From positions 154,134 through 218,133 of the forward strand of contig CAMEVC010000002.1 in assembly GCA_945939115.1 (NCBI GenBank): a stretch of 64,000 nt of DNA. The letters are read 5' to 3'. This DNA comes from an uncultured Eubacterium sp. (GTDB lineage Bacteria > Bacillota > Clostridia > Lachnospirales > Lachnospiraceae). Under the pieces are notes generated by a model. The model was not told the DNA's origin, did not search any database, and was given only the letters and a program-made list of their open reading frames with translations. The translations under genes were made by a program, and so were the position numbers. Of the stretch, positions 18,639 through 26,200 are shown in pieces (positions within the stretch are counted from its first letter, which is position 1; every line of letters begins with the position of its first letter).

Positions 18639-19760
18639 TTATCTGTTATTCATCTCGTTGTTAATAAACTCCCTGACCATTCCGCCAAGTCTTTCAGGAG
18701 TGTACTTATCAAGAGCACTCTTGTAAGCCTTCACATCCACAAGTCCCGAATTAATCTTATCATCTATATTCTTCATGCCTTTTGCAAGACTTGTAACCTT
18801 ATCGTCGTCATCTCCGGCAAGACTGAATCTCTCCACACAATCGCCGACGACCTCATCAAAAATCCTTAAGTTACTGGCAAGAATAGGCTTGTTATGCTTC
18901 ATAACCTCAAGTATCGGCATTCCGAAACCTTCTGCCATAGAAGGAAATACAAAACATGAACAGTTATTGTACAGGTCATATCTTGTAGTATGTGATACAT
19001 AACCCAGATACGTAAGCCCCTCCACTTCTGTGAGTGCACTCTCCAAAAGCTGCTCCACATCGTCCTCCTGCATCTTACCGGCAAGAATAAGTGGTCTTGT
19101 TCCACCATTATCCCTGTACTTTCTGTAAGCCTTAATAAGAATGTCAACTCCCTTACGCTTCTCCATATTGCCTACATACAGGAAATAATTCTCGTCCTTT
19201 GGCGGAACATATCTTGTAAGCGGATTAGATATAATATATGCATTACAGCTTGGTATCTTCGCCGCCTCCGGGAAATACCTCTCAGTGTCATCCCGGGTCT
19301 GCTCCGAATTATACAGTATCATGTCCGTATGCTTCAACGTCTTCATAAGATTAATCTTAAAATACATACTGTAAACTTTACCAAAGTACTTCACATACTG
19401 AATAGGAAACATATCGTGAATCGTAATAAGCGTCTTGAAATCGCCTCCAAGATTAACCGGAATAACGGAATTGACCTCCCAGAATATGTCCGGTTTAACT
19501 TCCTTCAATTCTTTCTTAATGAAATTAAAATATGCATACACTCCGGCACTCTTATATACCGGCTTGTCCCACGAAATAACCTTAATTCCTCTGGCTTCAA
19601 ATCTCTTGATGTATTCACTCTTCTTGACATCTGTAAAAAGCACCCACTCGAATTCATCATATGTGATAAGCTGTTCCAAGAAGTCATTCAGGTACATGCC
19701 TACACCACTAGGTTTGCTTCCCAACGTTCTTGCATCAACCGCAATTTTTAATGTTCTCAT
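18639..19760 (-). CDS. Family 4 glycosyltransferase (GT-B), mannosyltransferase-like
   Basis: 373 residues. KIAVDARTLGSKPSGVGMY at the N terminus is the acceptor-side glycine loop, and FVFPSMAEGFGMPILEVM near 275-292 carries the E-x7-E motif. LYVGNMEKRKGVDILIKAY is the inter-domain GNxxxRKG element. The pattern is close to GDP-mannose-dependent transferases. It is the first gene of the minus-strand block ending at the left edge. The 82-base gap to the next gene contains a weak GCAAA/TTTGC inverted repeat but no clear terminator. Confidence 0.87.
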   Translation of the reverse strand: MRTLKIAVDARTLGSKPSGVGMYLNDFLEQLITYDEFEWVLFTDVKKSEYIKRFEARGIKVISWDKPVYKSAGVYAYFNFIKKELKEVKPDIFWEVNSVIPVNLGGDFKTLITIHDMFPIQYVKYFGKVYSMYFKINLMKTLKHTDMILYNSEQTRDDTERYFPEAAKIPSCNAYIISNPLTRYVPPKDENYFLYVGNMEKRKGVDILIKAYRKYRDNGGTRPLILAGKMQEDDVEQLLESALTEVEGLTYLGYVSHTTRYDLYNNCSCFVFPSMAEGFGMPILEVMKHNKPILASNLRIFDEVVGDCVERFSLAGDDDDKVTSLAKGMKNIDDKINSGLVDVKAYKSALDKYTPERLGGMVREFINNEMNNR

Positions 19761-19820
19761 ATCTGTATTCCCTACTCCAAACCTTATAATTATCTATTTT
19801 CAGAGTATTACCATTGTATA

Positions 19821-19850
19821 CATGTTTAAACTGCCCCCTGAAAAAAACAT
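19821..19850. promoter_or_regulatory. Inverted repeat in the leader of the glycosyltransferase block
   Basis: CATGTTT (19821-19827) and AAACATG (19844-19850) form a 7-bp inverted repeat with a 16-base centre that includes CCCCCTG. It lies between the MerR-methyltransferase stop and the first glycosyltransferase ATG. On the minus strand a TATAAT stands at 19871-19876, so the repeat would sit downstream of a start site. No good -35 was found. It could be an operator or a leader hairpin; this is a weak call. Confidence 0.3.
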
Positions 19851-19893
19851 GCTTCTTTTGATTTTACCATATTATAGATAGAATTGCTATATT

Positions 19894-21144
19894 TTATTTT
19901 CTGCATATAAATACGCCCGCCTCTTTCGTTATCTTCATGGGCTTCCTCAGCTTCTTTTCCACATATTTTTTAAAATCAGAGAACTTATCAACAAGATATT
20001 CTTTCTGATTTCCATGGCATGATAATATATAGTCCACTAACGGCTCTGCCTCACTGACTATAAGGGCATCCTCATAATCTCTTCTCTCAACATTTGAAAA
20101 ATGTTTTTCAAGAATTTGTTTACCATTATCCAGTCCGAATTTTTCAAAAAGCTTCTCTGATTCCAGAGCAATTCTTTTATCATAGGTAGAAACCAGCTTA
20201 CTTATCTCCTGCATATGTTTAGAACCATATGTGCCGCACACGAGTACCCCGCCCGGTTTCAACACTCTCGCGATTTCTTTCAGGGCTTTATCCACATTTT
20301 TACAATAAAACAGCACATGATTAGCTATAACAAGATCATAGTACTCATCCTTTGCCCCTGTTTTCTCACAGGATGCTTTTCTAAACTTAAATATGACATC
20401 AATATCCCTTCCGGACCAGCTTTCTGTGGCCGCTTTGATGTTTCTTCTCGCGTCACCTATCATTCCTTCTGATATATCTGTCAATTCAATTGATGTTATC
20501 TTTCTGCGCTTTCCTATCAGCAGTTCATCACATCGCCCAATTATTGCAAGTTTCCCAATATTTTCAACCCATAAAGTACCATCTCCACATCCAACTTCCA
20601 GAATCCTCATTCCTTTTTTTATACCACACAAATCATAAATCCAGGGAAACCACCCCTGCTTATTGACAGAATATTTATTATGAAGACTGATTCTTGCAGA
20701 TATATTCCCTGCATTCAGATACTGGGTTCTCATGCTGTCCTCCATATTAGTCAGATGAATAATCTCCAGCATATTACTCCAGTCAATTCCATTCCCTTCA
20801 TTGATTGACTCCTCTGTTTCCTCAATCGCTTTACACACACGCTGCATCTGTGCAATTTTATCCTGTATCATACGTTTCTGTAATTCCAGAGAGTTTTTAA
20901 GCACATGATAATCAGAATCTCCAATAGTCATATTTCTTATGTCATCCAGTGTAAATCCAAGATATTTGAGCAGCAATATCTGCTGCAGTCTCGTAAAATC
21001 TGAATCCGTATAAAATCTCACTCCTTCATCCGTAAGAAGTGACGGTTTTAATATGTTCTGCTGGTCATAATATCTTATAGTCCTCACAGAAACATTTGCT
21101 TTCTTCGCGAATTCTCCCGAAGAATAATATCCATCTTTATGCAT
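19894..21144 (-). CDS. MerR-family regulator fused to a SAM-dependent methyltransferase
   Basis: 416 residues. Residues about 6-75 are a MerR winged helix (YSSGEFAKKANVSVRTIRYY), followed by a dimerising helix (about 85-115). Residues from about 175 form a class I methyltransferase domain with ILEVGCGDG near 181-189 and VLKPGGVLVCGTYGS further on. Where MerR proteins usually have an effector-binding domain, this one has an apparent enzyme. The start is the ATG with AGGA eight bases before it; a TTG further up is in frame but has no suitable site. The gene is divergent from the rhamnose operon, with a MerR-type operator between them. Confidence 0.85.
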   Translation of the reverse strand: MHKDGYYSSGEFAKKANVSVRTIRYYDQQNILKPSLLTDEGVRFYTDSDFTRLQQILLLKYLGFTLDDIRNMTIGDSDYHVLKNSLELQKRMIQDKIAQMQRVCKAIEETEESINEGNGIDWSNMLEIIHLTNMEDSMRTQYLNAGNISARISLHNKYSVNKQGWFPWIYDLCGIKKGMRILEVGCGDGTLWVENIGKLAIIGRCDELLIGKRRKITSIELTDISEGMIGDARRNIKAATESWSGRDIDVIFKFRKASCEKTGAKDEYYDLVIANHVLFYCKNVDKALKEIARVLKPGGVLVCGTYGSKHMQEISKLVSTYDKRIALESEKLFEKFGLDNGKQILEKHFSNVERRDYEDALIVSEAEPLVDYILSCHGNQKEYLVDKFSDFKKYVEKKLRKPMKITKEAGVFICRK

Positions 21145-21178
21145 AACATTATTCCTTTTAAATTTTTTCAAAAAACAC

Positions 21179-21209
21179 TTGAAGGTGACGCCGCGTCACC
21201 CTTTATTAT
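21179..21209 (+). promoter_or_regulatory. MerR-type promoter and operator facing the dTDP-rhamnose operon
   Basis: TTGAAG (21179-21184) and TATTAT (21204-21209) are separated by 19 bp, the over-long spacer characteristic of MerR-activated promoters. The spacer is filled by the palindrome GGTGACGC-c-GCGTCACC (21184-21200), centred near the middle of the spacer. The orientation is to the right, towards rmlA, while the regulator gene reads to the left. No comparable -35/-10 pair is visible on the other strand. Confidence 0.72.
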
Positions 21210-21256
21210 ATACCTGACTTAAAAAATGTCTACTTGAAAATTAACATAACAATGAT

Positions 21257-21330
21257 GCAAAACAAGGAGGCCAAAATCCTCTGCTCCTGCGTGGGCAGTC
21301 GCATTTTGCTTCGCAAAACAAGGAGGATTT
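21257..21330 (+). promoter_or_regulatory. rmlA leader with duplicated ribosome site and a matching anti-ribosome-site sequence
   Basis: GCAAAACAAGGAGG occurs twice (21257-21270 and 21313-21326); only the second copy is at the right distance from the rmlA ATG. Between them AAATCCTC (21274-21281) is exactly complementary to GAGGATTT (21323-21330), which covers the working ribosome site. A TTTTGC/GCAAAA hairpin lies just before the second copy. The first AAGGAGG could compete for the same anti-site. Translational control is inference. Confidence 0.4.
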
Positions 21331-22230
21331 ATGAAAGGTATAATTTTAGCTGGTGGTTCCGGCACACGCCTTTACCCACTCACAATGGTAACTAGTAAAC
21401 AGCTTCTTCCAATCTATGATAAGCCAATGATTTATTATCCACTCTCAGTTCTTATGAGTGCTGGTATCAGGGATATTCTTATCATCTCTACACCGCAGGA
21501 TACTCCAAGATTCAAAGAGCTTTTAAAGGATGGAAGCCAGTTTGGTGTCAACCTTACTTACGCTGTACAGCCAAGCCCGGACGGACTTGCACAGGCATTT
21601 ATTATCGGTGAAGAATTCATCGGCGATGACACTGTTGCCATGGTTCTTGGTGATAATATATTTGCAGGACACGGTCTTAAGAAGAGACTTAAGGCAGCTG
21701 TTGAGAATGCTGAATCAGGAAAGGGTGCAACCGTATTTGGTTACTATGTTGATGATCCTGAAAGATTTGGTATCGTTGAATTTAATAATGAAGGAAAGGC
21801 TATCTCAATTGAAGAAAAGCCTGCTCAGCCAAAGAGTAACTACTGTGTAACAGGTCTTTACTTCTACGACAACAAAGTTGTTGAGTACGCTAAGAACTTA
21901 AAGCCATCTGCAAGAGGTGAGCTTGAAATCACAGACCTTAACCGTATCTACTTAGAGAAGGGTACTTTAAATGTAGAACTTCTCGGACAGGGATTCACAT
22001 GGCTTGATACAGGAACACACGAAAGTCTTGTAGAAGCTACTAACTTCGTTAAGACTGTTGAGACTCATCAGCACAGAAAGATTGCCTGCCTTGAAGAAAT
22101 CGCTTACTTAAACGGCTGGATTACTAAGGATGAAGTCCTCAAGGTATATGAGGTATTAAAGAAGAACCAGTATGGTCAGTACTTAAAGGATGTCTTAGAC
22201 GGCAAGTATGTCGACAAGCTTCATGAATAA
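21331..22230 (+). CDS. rmlA: Glucose-1-phosphate thymidylyltransferase
   Basis: 299 residues, full length for RmlA/RfbA. The nucleotide-binding signature [18 protein letters not shown] is at the N terminus, and [11 protein letters not shown] and [10 protein letters not shown] follow at the expected places. It makes dTDP-glucose from glucose-1-phosphate and dTTP, the first step to dTDP-L-rhamnose. It is the first gene of a four-gene plus-strand operon in the order A, B, D, C. dTDP-glucose would also supply the FdtA/FdtB amino-sugar branch through RmlB. Confidence 0.95.
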   Translation: MKGIILAGGSGTRLYPLTMVTSKQLLPIYDKPMIYYPLSVLMSAGIRDILIISTPQDTPRFKELLKDGSQFGVNLTYAVQPSPDGLAQAFIIGEEFIGDDTVAMVLGDNIFAGHGLKKRLKAAVENAESGKGATVFGYYVDDPERFGIVEFNNEGKAISIEEKPAQPKSNYCVTGLYFYDNKVVEYAKNLKPSARGELEITDLNRIYLEKGTLNVELLGQGFTWLDTGTHESLVEATNFVKTVETHQHRKIACLEEIAYLNGWITKDEVLKVYEVLKKNQYGQYLKDVLDGKYVDKLHE

Positions 22231-22294
22231 TTAAGTACAGACTGTTACAACATTTTTATATAAGAACACATTTTAAATATTAAGGAGATTAATT

Positions 22295-23314
22295 ATGACA
22301 ATTATCGTTACCGGCGGCGCCGGATTTATCGGAAGCAACTTTATATTTCACATGTTGAATAAGTATCCAGACTACAGAATCATCTGTCTTGACTGCCTCA
22401 CATATGCGGGTAATCTTTCAACTCTTGAGCCTGTTATGTCTAATCCTAACTTCAGATTTGTTAAGGAGAGCATTACTGACCGTGAGGCTGTTTATAAGCT
22501 TTTCGAGGAGGAACATCCTGATATGGTTGTTAACTTTGCAGCTGAGTCACATGTTGACCGTTCTATTGAGAACCCAGAAATCTTCCTTGACACTAACATC
22601 AAGGGTACTGCTGTTCTTATGGATGCATGCAGAAAATATGGTATCAAGCGTTACCATCAGGTATCTACTGACGAAGTATATGGAGACCTTCCTCTTGACA
22701 GGCCGGACCTTTTCTTCACAGAGGAAACTCCAATCCATACAAGCAGCCCGTACAGCTCATCTAAGGCCGGCGCAGACTTACTTGTTCTTGCTTACCACAG
22801 AACTTATGGACTTCCTGTTACAATTTCAAGATGCTCTAACAACTATGGTCCATACCACTTCCCGGAGAAGCTTATTCCTCTTATGATTGCTAACGCACTT
22901 AACGATAAGCCACTTCCTGTTTACGGCGAGGGTCTTAATGTCCGTGACTGGCTCTATGTTGAAGATCACTGCAAGGCGATAGACCTTATCATCCACAAGG
23001 GTCGCGAGGGTGAAGTTTACAACGTTGGCGGTCACAACGAGAAGAGAAATATTGATATTGTAAAGCTCATCTGTAAGGAACTCGGAAAGCCGGAATCTCT
23101 TATTGTCCATGTAGGTGACAGAAAAGGTCATGATATGCGTTATGCTATTGACCCAACTAAGATTCATAACGAATTAGGCTGGCTTCCGGAAACTAAATTC
23201 GAGGATGGTATTAAGAAGACAATCCAGTGGTATCTTGACAACAGGGAATGGTGGGAAACTATTATTTCCGGCGAGTACCAGAACTACTATGAGAAAATGT
23301 ACGGCAACCGCTAA
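22295..23314 (+). CDS. rmlB: dTDP-glucose 4,6-dehydratase
   Basis: 339-residue extended SDR. TGGAGFIGSNF at 6-16 binds NAD, STDEVYGD carries the catalytic Asp-Glu pair that distinguishes RmlB, and YSSSKAGAD contains the YxxxK. Product: dTDP-4-keto-6-deoxyglucose, the branch point to L-rhamnose (RmlC, RmlD) and to 3-amino-3,6-dideoxyhexoses (FdtA, FdtB). A 64-base gap follows rmlA, and AAGGAG precedes the ATG. Confidence 0.95.
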   Translation: MTIIVTGGAGFIGSNFIFHMLNKYPDYRIICLDCLTYAGNLSTLEPVMSNPNFRFVKESITDREAVYKLFEEEHPDMVVNFAAESHVDRSIENPEIFLDTNIKGTAVLMDACRKYGIKRYHQVSTDEVYGDLPLDRPDLFFTEETPIHTSSPYSSSKAGADLLVLAYHRTYGLPVTISRCSNNYGPYHFPEKLIPLMIANALNDKPLPVYGEGLNVRDWLYVEDHCKAIDLIIHKGREGEVYNVGGHNEKRNIDIVKLICKELGKPESLIVHVGDRKGHDMRYAIDPTKIHNELGWLPETKFEDGIKKTIQWYLDNREWWETIISGEYQNYYEKMYGNR

Positions 23315-23347
23315 TGACCACATTTGTTTCATATAAGGAGAATTGAC

Positions 23348-24265
23348 ATGAATATATTAGTTACCGGCGTTGGTGGCCAGCTTGGCCATGACGTTATGAA
23401 CGAACTTATCGGCAGAGGTCATACAGGCATTGGCAGCGATATTGCGCCTGAGTATTCAGGTATTGCGGATGCCAGCGCTGTCACAACAGCTGAATATGTA
23501 CCTATGGATATAACTGATGCTGCTCAGGTAACAGAGGTAATTACCAGGGTTTCACCTGATGTTGTAATACATTGCGCAGCATGGACAGCCGTTGATGCTG
23601 CAGAGGATGAGGACAAAAAAGCCAAAGTTAAAGCTATCAACGCAGATGGAACACAGAATATTGCCAATGTCTGCAAATCACTTGACTGCAAGATGGTCTA
23701 TATAAGCACAGACTATGTATTTGACGGACAGGGTGAGTTACCTTGGGAGCCTGACTGCAAGGATTACAAGCCTCTCAACGTATATGGTGAGACTAAGCTC
23801 GCCGGAGAACTTGCTGTTTCCAACACACTTGATAAATACTTTATCGTTCGTATTGCATGGGTATTTGGAGTTAATGGTAAGAACTTTATTAAAACTATGC
23901 TTAATGTGGGCAAAACTCACGATGAGGTTCGTGTAGTTAACGACCAGATTGGTACCCCGACATATACTTTAGACCTGGCAAGACTTCTTGTTGATATGGT
24001 TGAAACTGACAAGTACGGTTATTACCACGCAACTAATGAAGGCGGTTATATTTCATGGTATGACTTTACTAAGGAAATCTATGCACAGGCAGGACTTTCT
24101 ACTAAGGTTACACCTGTAACTACTGCTGAATATGGTATTTCTAAAGCAGCAAGACCTTTCAACAGCCGTTTAGACAAGAGCAAGCTTGTTGCTAACGGAT
24201 TCCAGCCACTTCCAACATGGCAGGATGCTCTTGGCAGATATTTAAAGGAAATCGGAGAAATCTAG
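23348..24265 (+). CDS. rmlD: dTDP-4-dehydrorhamnose reductase
   Basis: 305-residue SDR. NILVTGVGGQLGHDV is the nucleotide-binding N terminus; YISTDYVFDG and YGETKLAGE give the catalytic Thr/Tyr/Lys region typical of RmlD. It reduces dTDP-4-keto-L-rhamnose to dTDP-L-rhamnose. The start is the ATG after AAGGAG; an in-frame TTG further up lacks a ribosome site. Confidence 0.95.
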   Translation: MNILVTGVGGQLGHDVMNELIGRGHTGIGSDIAPEYSGIADASAVTTAEYVPMDITDAAQVTEVITRVSPDVVIHCAAWTAVDAAEDEDKKAKVKAINADGTQNIANVCKSLDCKMVYISTDYVFDGQGELPWEPDCKDYKPLNVYGETKLAGELAVSNTLDKYFIVRIAWVFGVNGKNFIKTMLNVGKTHDEVRVVNDQIGTPTYTLDLARLLVDMVETDKYGYYHATNEGGYISWYDFTKEIYAQAGLSTKVTPVTTAEYGISKAARPFNSRLDKSKLVANGFQPLPTWQDALGRYLKEIGEI

Positions 24266-24314
24266 TACTTACGTTCGGAGTCAGATTTATATTTTAAAAC
24301 AAGGAGATTTTATC

Positions 24315-24920
24315 ATGGGACAGATTAAAGTTACGCCTTGTGATATCAAGGGATTATATATTATCGAGCCTACAGTTCACGGTGATAACCGGGGATACTT
24401 TATGGAGACATACAACCAGAAAGATATGCACGAGGCAGGTCTGGATATGGTGTTCGTGCAGGATAACCAGAGCTGCTCAACCAAAGGAGTACTCAGAGGT
24501 CTTCATTTTCAGAAAGAATTCCCACAGGGCAAGCTTGTAAGAGTAATTAAGGGAAGAGTTTTTGATGTAGCTGTTGATCTTCGGGCAGGAAGCGAAACCT
24601 ACGGCAAATGGTTCGGGGTTGAGCTTACAGAAGAAAACAAAAAGCAGTTCTATATCAGCGAAGGGTTTGCACATGGCTTCTTAGTATTAAGCGATGTGGC
24701 TGAGTTCTGCTACAAGGTAACGGACTTCTATCACCCGGGAGATGAGGGCGGCCTTGCATGGAATGACCCTTCAATCGGCATCGAGTGGCCTGAGCTTACA
24801 GGCACTTATAACGGTTCTGCATCTGATGAAGGCTATACATTAAGCGATGGCACAAAGCTTAACTTAAGCGATAAAGATAAACTTTGGGATACCCTTGAGA
24901 ACACATTTAAATTCAACTAA
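24315..24920 (+). CDS. rmlC: dTDP-4-dehydrorhamnose 3,5-epimerase
   Basis: 201-residue cupin. HGDNRGYFMETY, RGLHFQ (catalytic His) and the block AHGFLVLSD match RmlC. It epimerises C3 and C5 of dTDP-4-keto-6-deoxyglucose. It is the last gene of the operon and is followed within 45 bases by a strong hairpin terminator. The slightly long C terminus (after FYHPGDEGG) is normal for Firmicutes. Confidence 0.95.
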   Translation: MGQIKVTPCDIKGLYIIEPTVHGDNRGYFMETYNQKDMHEAGLDMVFVQDNQSCSTKGVLRGLHFQKEFPQGKLVRVIKGRVFDVAVDLRAGSETYGKWFGVELTEENKKQFYISEGFAHGFLVLSDVAEFCYKVTDFYHPGDEGGLAWNDPSIGIEWPELTGTYNGSASDEGYTLSDGTKLNLSDKDKLWDTLENTFKFN

Positions 24921-24965
24921 TTCAGTTGATATATTATAAAGTTACAACAATTCACTGATTACATG

Positions 24966-25015
24966 CGGGAGATTAGCACAGACTTCTTGATAGACCCACT
25001 AATCTCCCGTTTTTT
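24966..25015 (+). terminator. Rho-independent terminator of the rhamnose operon
   Basis: CGGGAGATTAG (24966-24976) pairs perfectly over 11 bp with CTAATCTCCCG (24999-25009), followed by TTTTTT. The right stem shares bases with the left arm of the first hairpin repeat (24992-25002), so the two structures are mutually exclusive. Confidence 0.88.
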
Positions 25016-25253
25016 CTAATTTTAGTAGGTCTTTTTCATACCATTATCTGTCTATATTTCTATATACTTCACAGAAAAGCCCACTAAAGACTCTTTTAAT
25101 TGTTTTTAGTAGGTCTTTTATAAAAATTATTGCTTTTTTCATATTTATAGAACCTACTAAACCGAAACATCTTGTATATTTAGTAGGTATCGCCTCAAAC
25201 TACTCTATATTTTCAATTTTTTCTTTATTTTTAGTATTGATATGTATAATTCG

Positions 25254-25283
25254 ATAATATATATTATATATAATATATATTAT
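25254..25283. repeat. 30-bp perfect AT palindrome before the gene at 25298
   Basis: The 30 bases are only A and T and read the same on both strands (left half begins ATAATATATATTATA). The palindrome directly abuts the ribosome site GAGGAGG. A TATAAT lies just upstream at 25245-25250, so the palindrome would be in the 5' leader and could form a hairpin or extrude. Confidence 0.8.
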
Positions 25284-25297
25284 GAGGAGGCTGTAAT

Positions 25298-25933
25298 ATG
25301 AAATACACTAACAGAATATTATCCCATGATTCTTTATCTCCAGATATTATCCTTAACCTGCTAATCAAACGCCAGTCGGAACTCACAAAGCTTCTTAAAA
25401 GTATAAACTCAAGACTGCATAATGCTCCCACAGGCACTCTTCGCATAGCCAAAAGAGGTAATGCACCACAATATTATCACAGATTAGGCCCCAAAGACAT
25501 TAAAGGAACATACATAAAAAAGAAGCAGCTAAACCTTATTAAAAATCTGGCACAGAAGGAATATGATATCAGAGTCAGGCAAGAAATTCAGAATGAGCTT
25601 CTTGCGATAGAAAACATGATATCCCGCTATCATCCTGAGTATATTGAACATTTGTATGACTCACTTAACGAAGCAAGAAAAGAGCTTGTTAATCCTGTAT
25701 ATATTCCCGATAATGACTTAATTAATATGTGGAATGACATCAAGTACGATTCTCTTGATATTTCTAGTGATACACCAGATTTATTCACTGATAATGGAGA
25801 ACAGGTCAGATCCAAGTCTGAATTAATTCTTCCTCTATACCCATCAACTCCAATACTGTTGACATTAATATCAAAGAATATCTCTTATAGACATGAGAGA
25901 CCTACAAAACATATGCTTTCTCTTGTTTTGTAG
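25298..25933 (+). CDS. Truncated nuclease-like protein inside the hairpin array
   Basis: 211 residues with GAGGAGG before the ATG. From memory of the family, this resembles Firmicutes proteins of about 300 residues with a helical N-terminal part and a C-terminal PD-(D/E)XK-like domain. Shared patterns are GTLRIAKRGNAPQYYHR (about 46-62), KGTYIKKKQ (about 68-76), LAQKEYD and GEQVRSKSE (about 167-175), then ISYRHERP. The rest of the nuclease core (the PDFT and YWEH region) is missing. The last 13 codons and the stop are made of hairpin unit 4, whose right arm contains the TAG. It is probably a truncated gene or pseudogene; a short functional form cannot be excluded. Confidence 0.6.
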   Translation: MKYTNRILSHDSLSPDIILNLLIKRQSELTKLLKSINSRLHNAPTGTLRIAKRGNAPQYYHRLGPKDIKGTYIKKKQLNLIKNLAQKEYDIRVRQEIQNELLAIENMISRYHPEYIEHLYDSLNEARKELVNPVYIPDNDLINMWNDIKYDSLDISSDTPDLFTDNGEQVRSKSELILPLYPSTPILLTLISKNISYRHERPTKHMLSLVL

Positions 25934-26200
25934 GTCTTTCTTATACTTTCAAAAGCTTTTCAGGCTTGCATAGACCTACTAAACTTTATTATTCTTCAGT
26001 TTAGTAGGCACTCTTTCCACTTCCATCCTCATTTTTCTTAAGTTTACATGTAAAAAGACCCACTAAAATGCAGTTCAACTGCATTTTAGTGGGTCTTTTC
26101 TAATATAAGATTCAATTTTGCAGGATATATCACCTACTAAATTACAACACAAATCATATTTAGTAGGCACATTTTCTCCATAAATTCATCATATACACCA

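Larger units (their letters stand above)
24992..26167. repeat. Array of seven hairpin repeats with core CCTACTAAA / TTTAGTAGG
   Basis: Inverted repeats at 24992-25032, 25077-25117, 25152-25188, 25898-25937, 25972-26008, 26053-26099 and 26133-26167. Unit starts are about 75-85 bp apart on each side of the gene at 25298-25933. The consensus is (G)ACCTACTAAA, a 15-25 base loop, then TTTAGTAGGT(C). Unit 4 reads CCTACAAAAC/GTTTTGTAGG, so both arms changed together. Unit 6 has GACCCACTAAAA/TTTTAGTGGGTC, again matched. Units 1 and 2 use G-U wobble. Units 1, 2, 4 and 6 are followed by T-rich runs on the plus strand. Apart from the terminator and these units, the stretches 24921-25297 and 25934-26200 show no gene. 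Confidence 0.88.

Noticed and set aside
18435..18869. Plus-strand open frame across two glycosyltransferase genes
   Set aside because: Antisense to both, no ribosome site, low-complexity composition.
25201..25253. Full promoter for the array gene
   Set aside because: TATAAT at 25245 is good, but no -35 at the right distance was found.
24992..26167. CRISPR array
   Set aside because: Spacing is regular, but the repeats are diverged, self-complementary inverted repeats with variable loops, and there are no cas genes.
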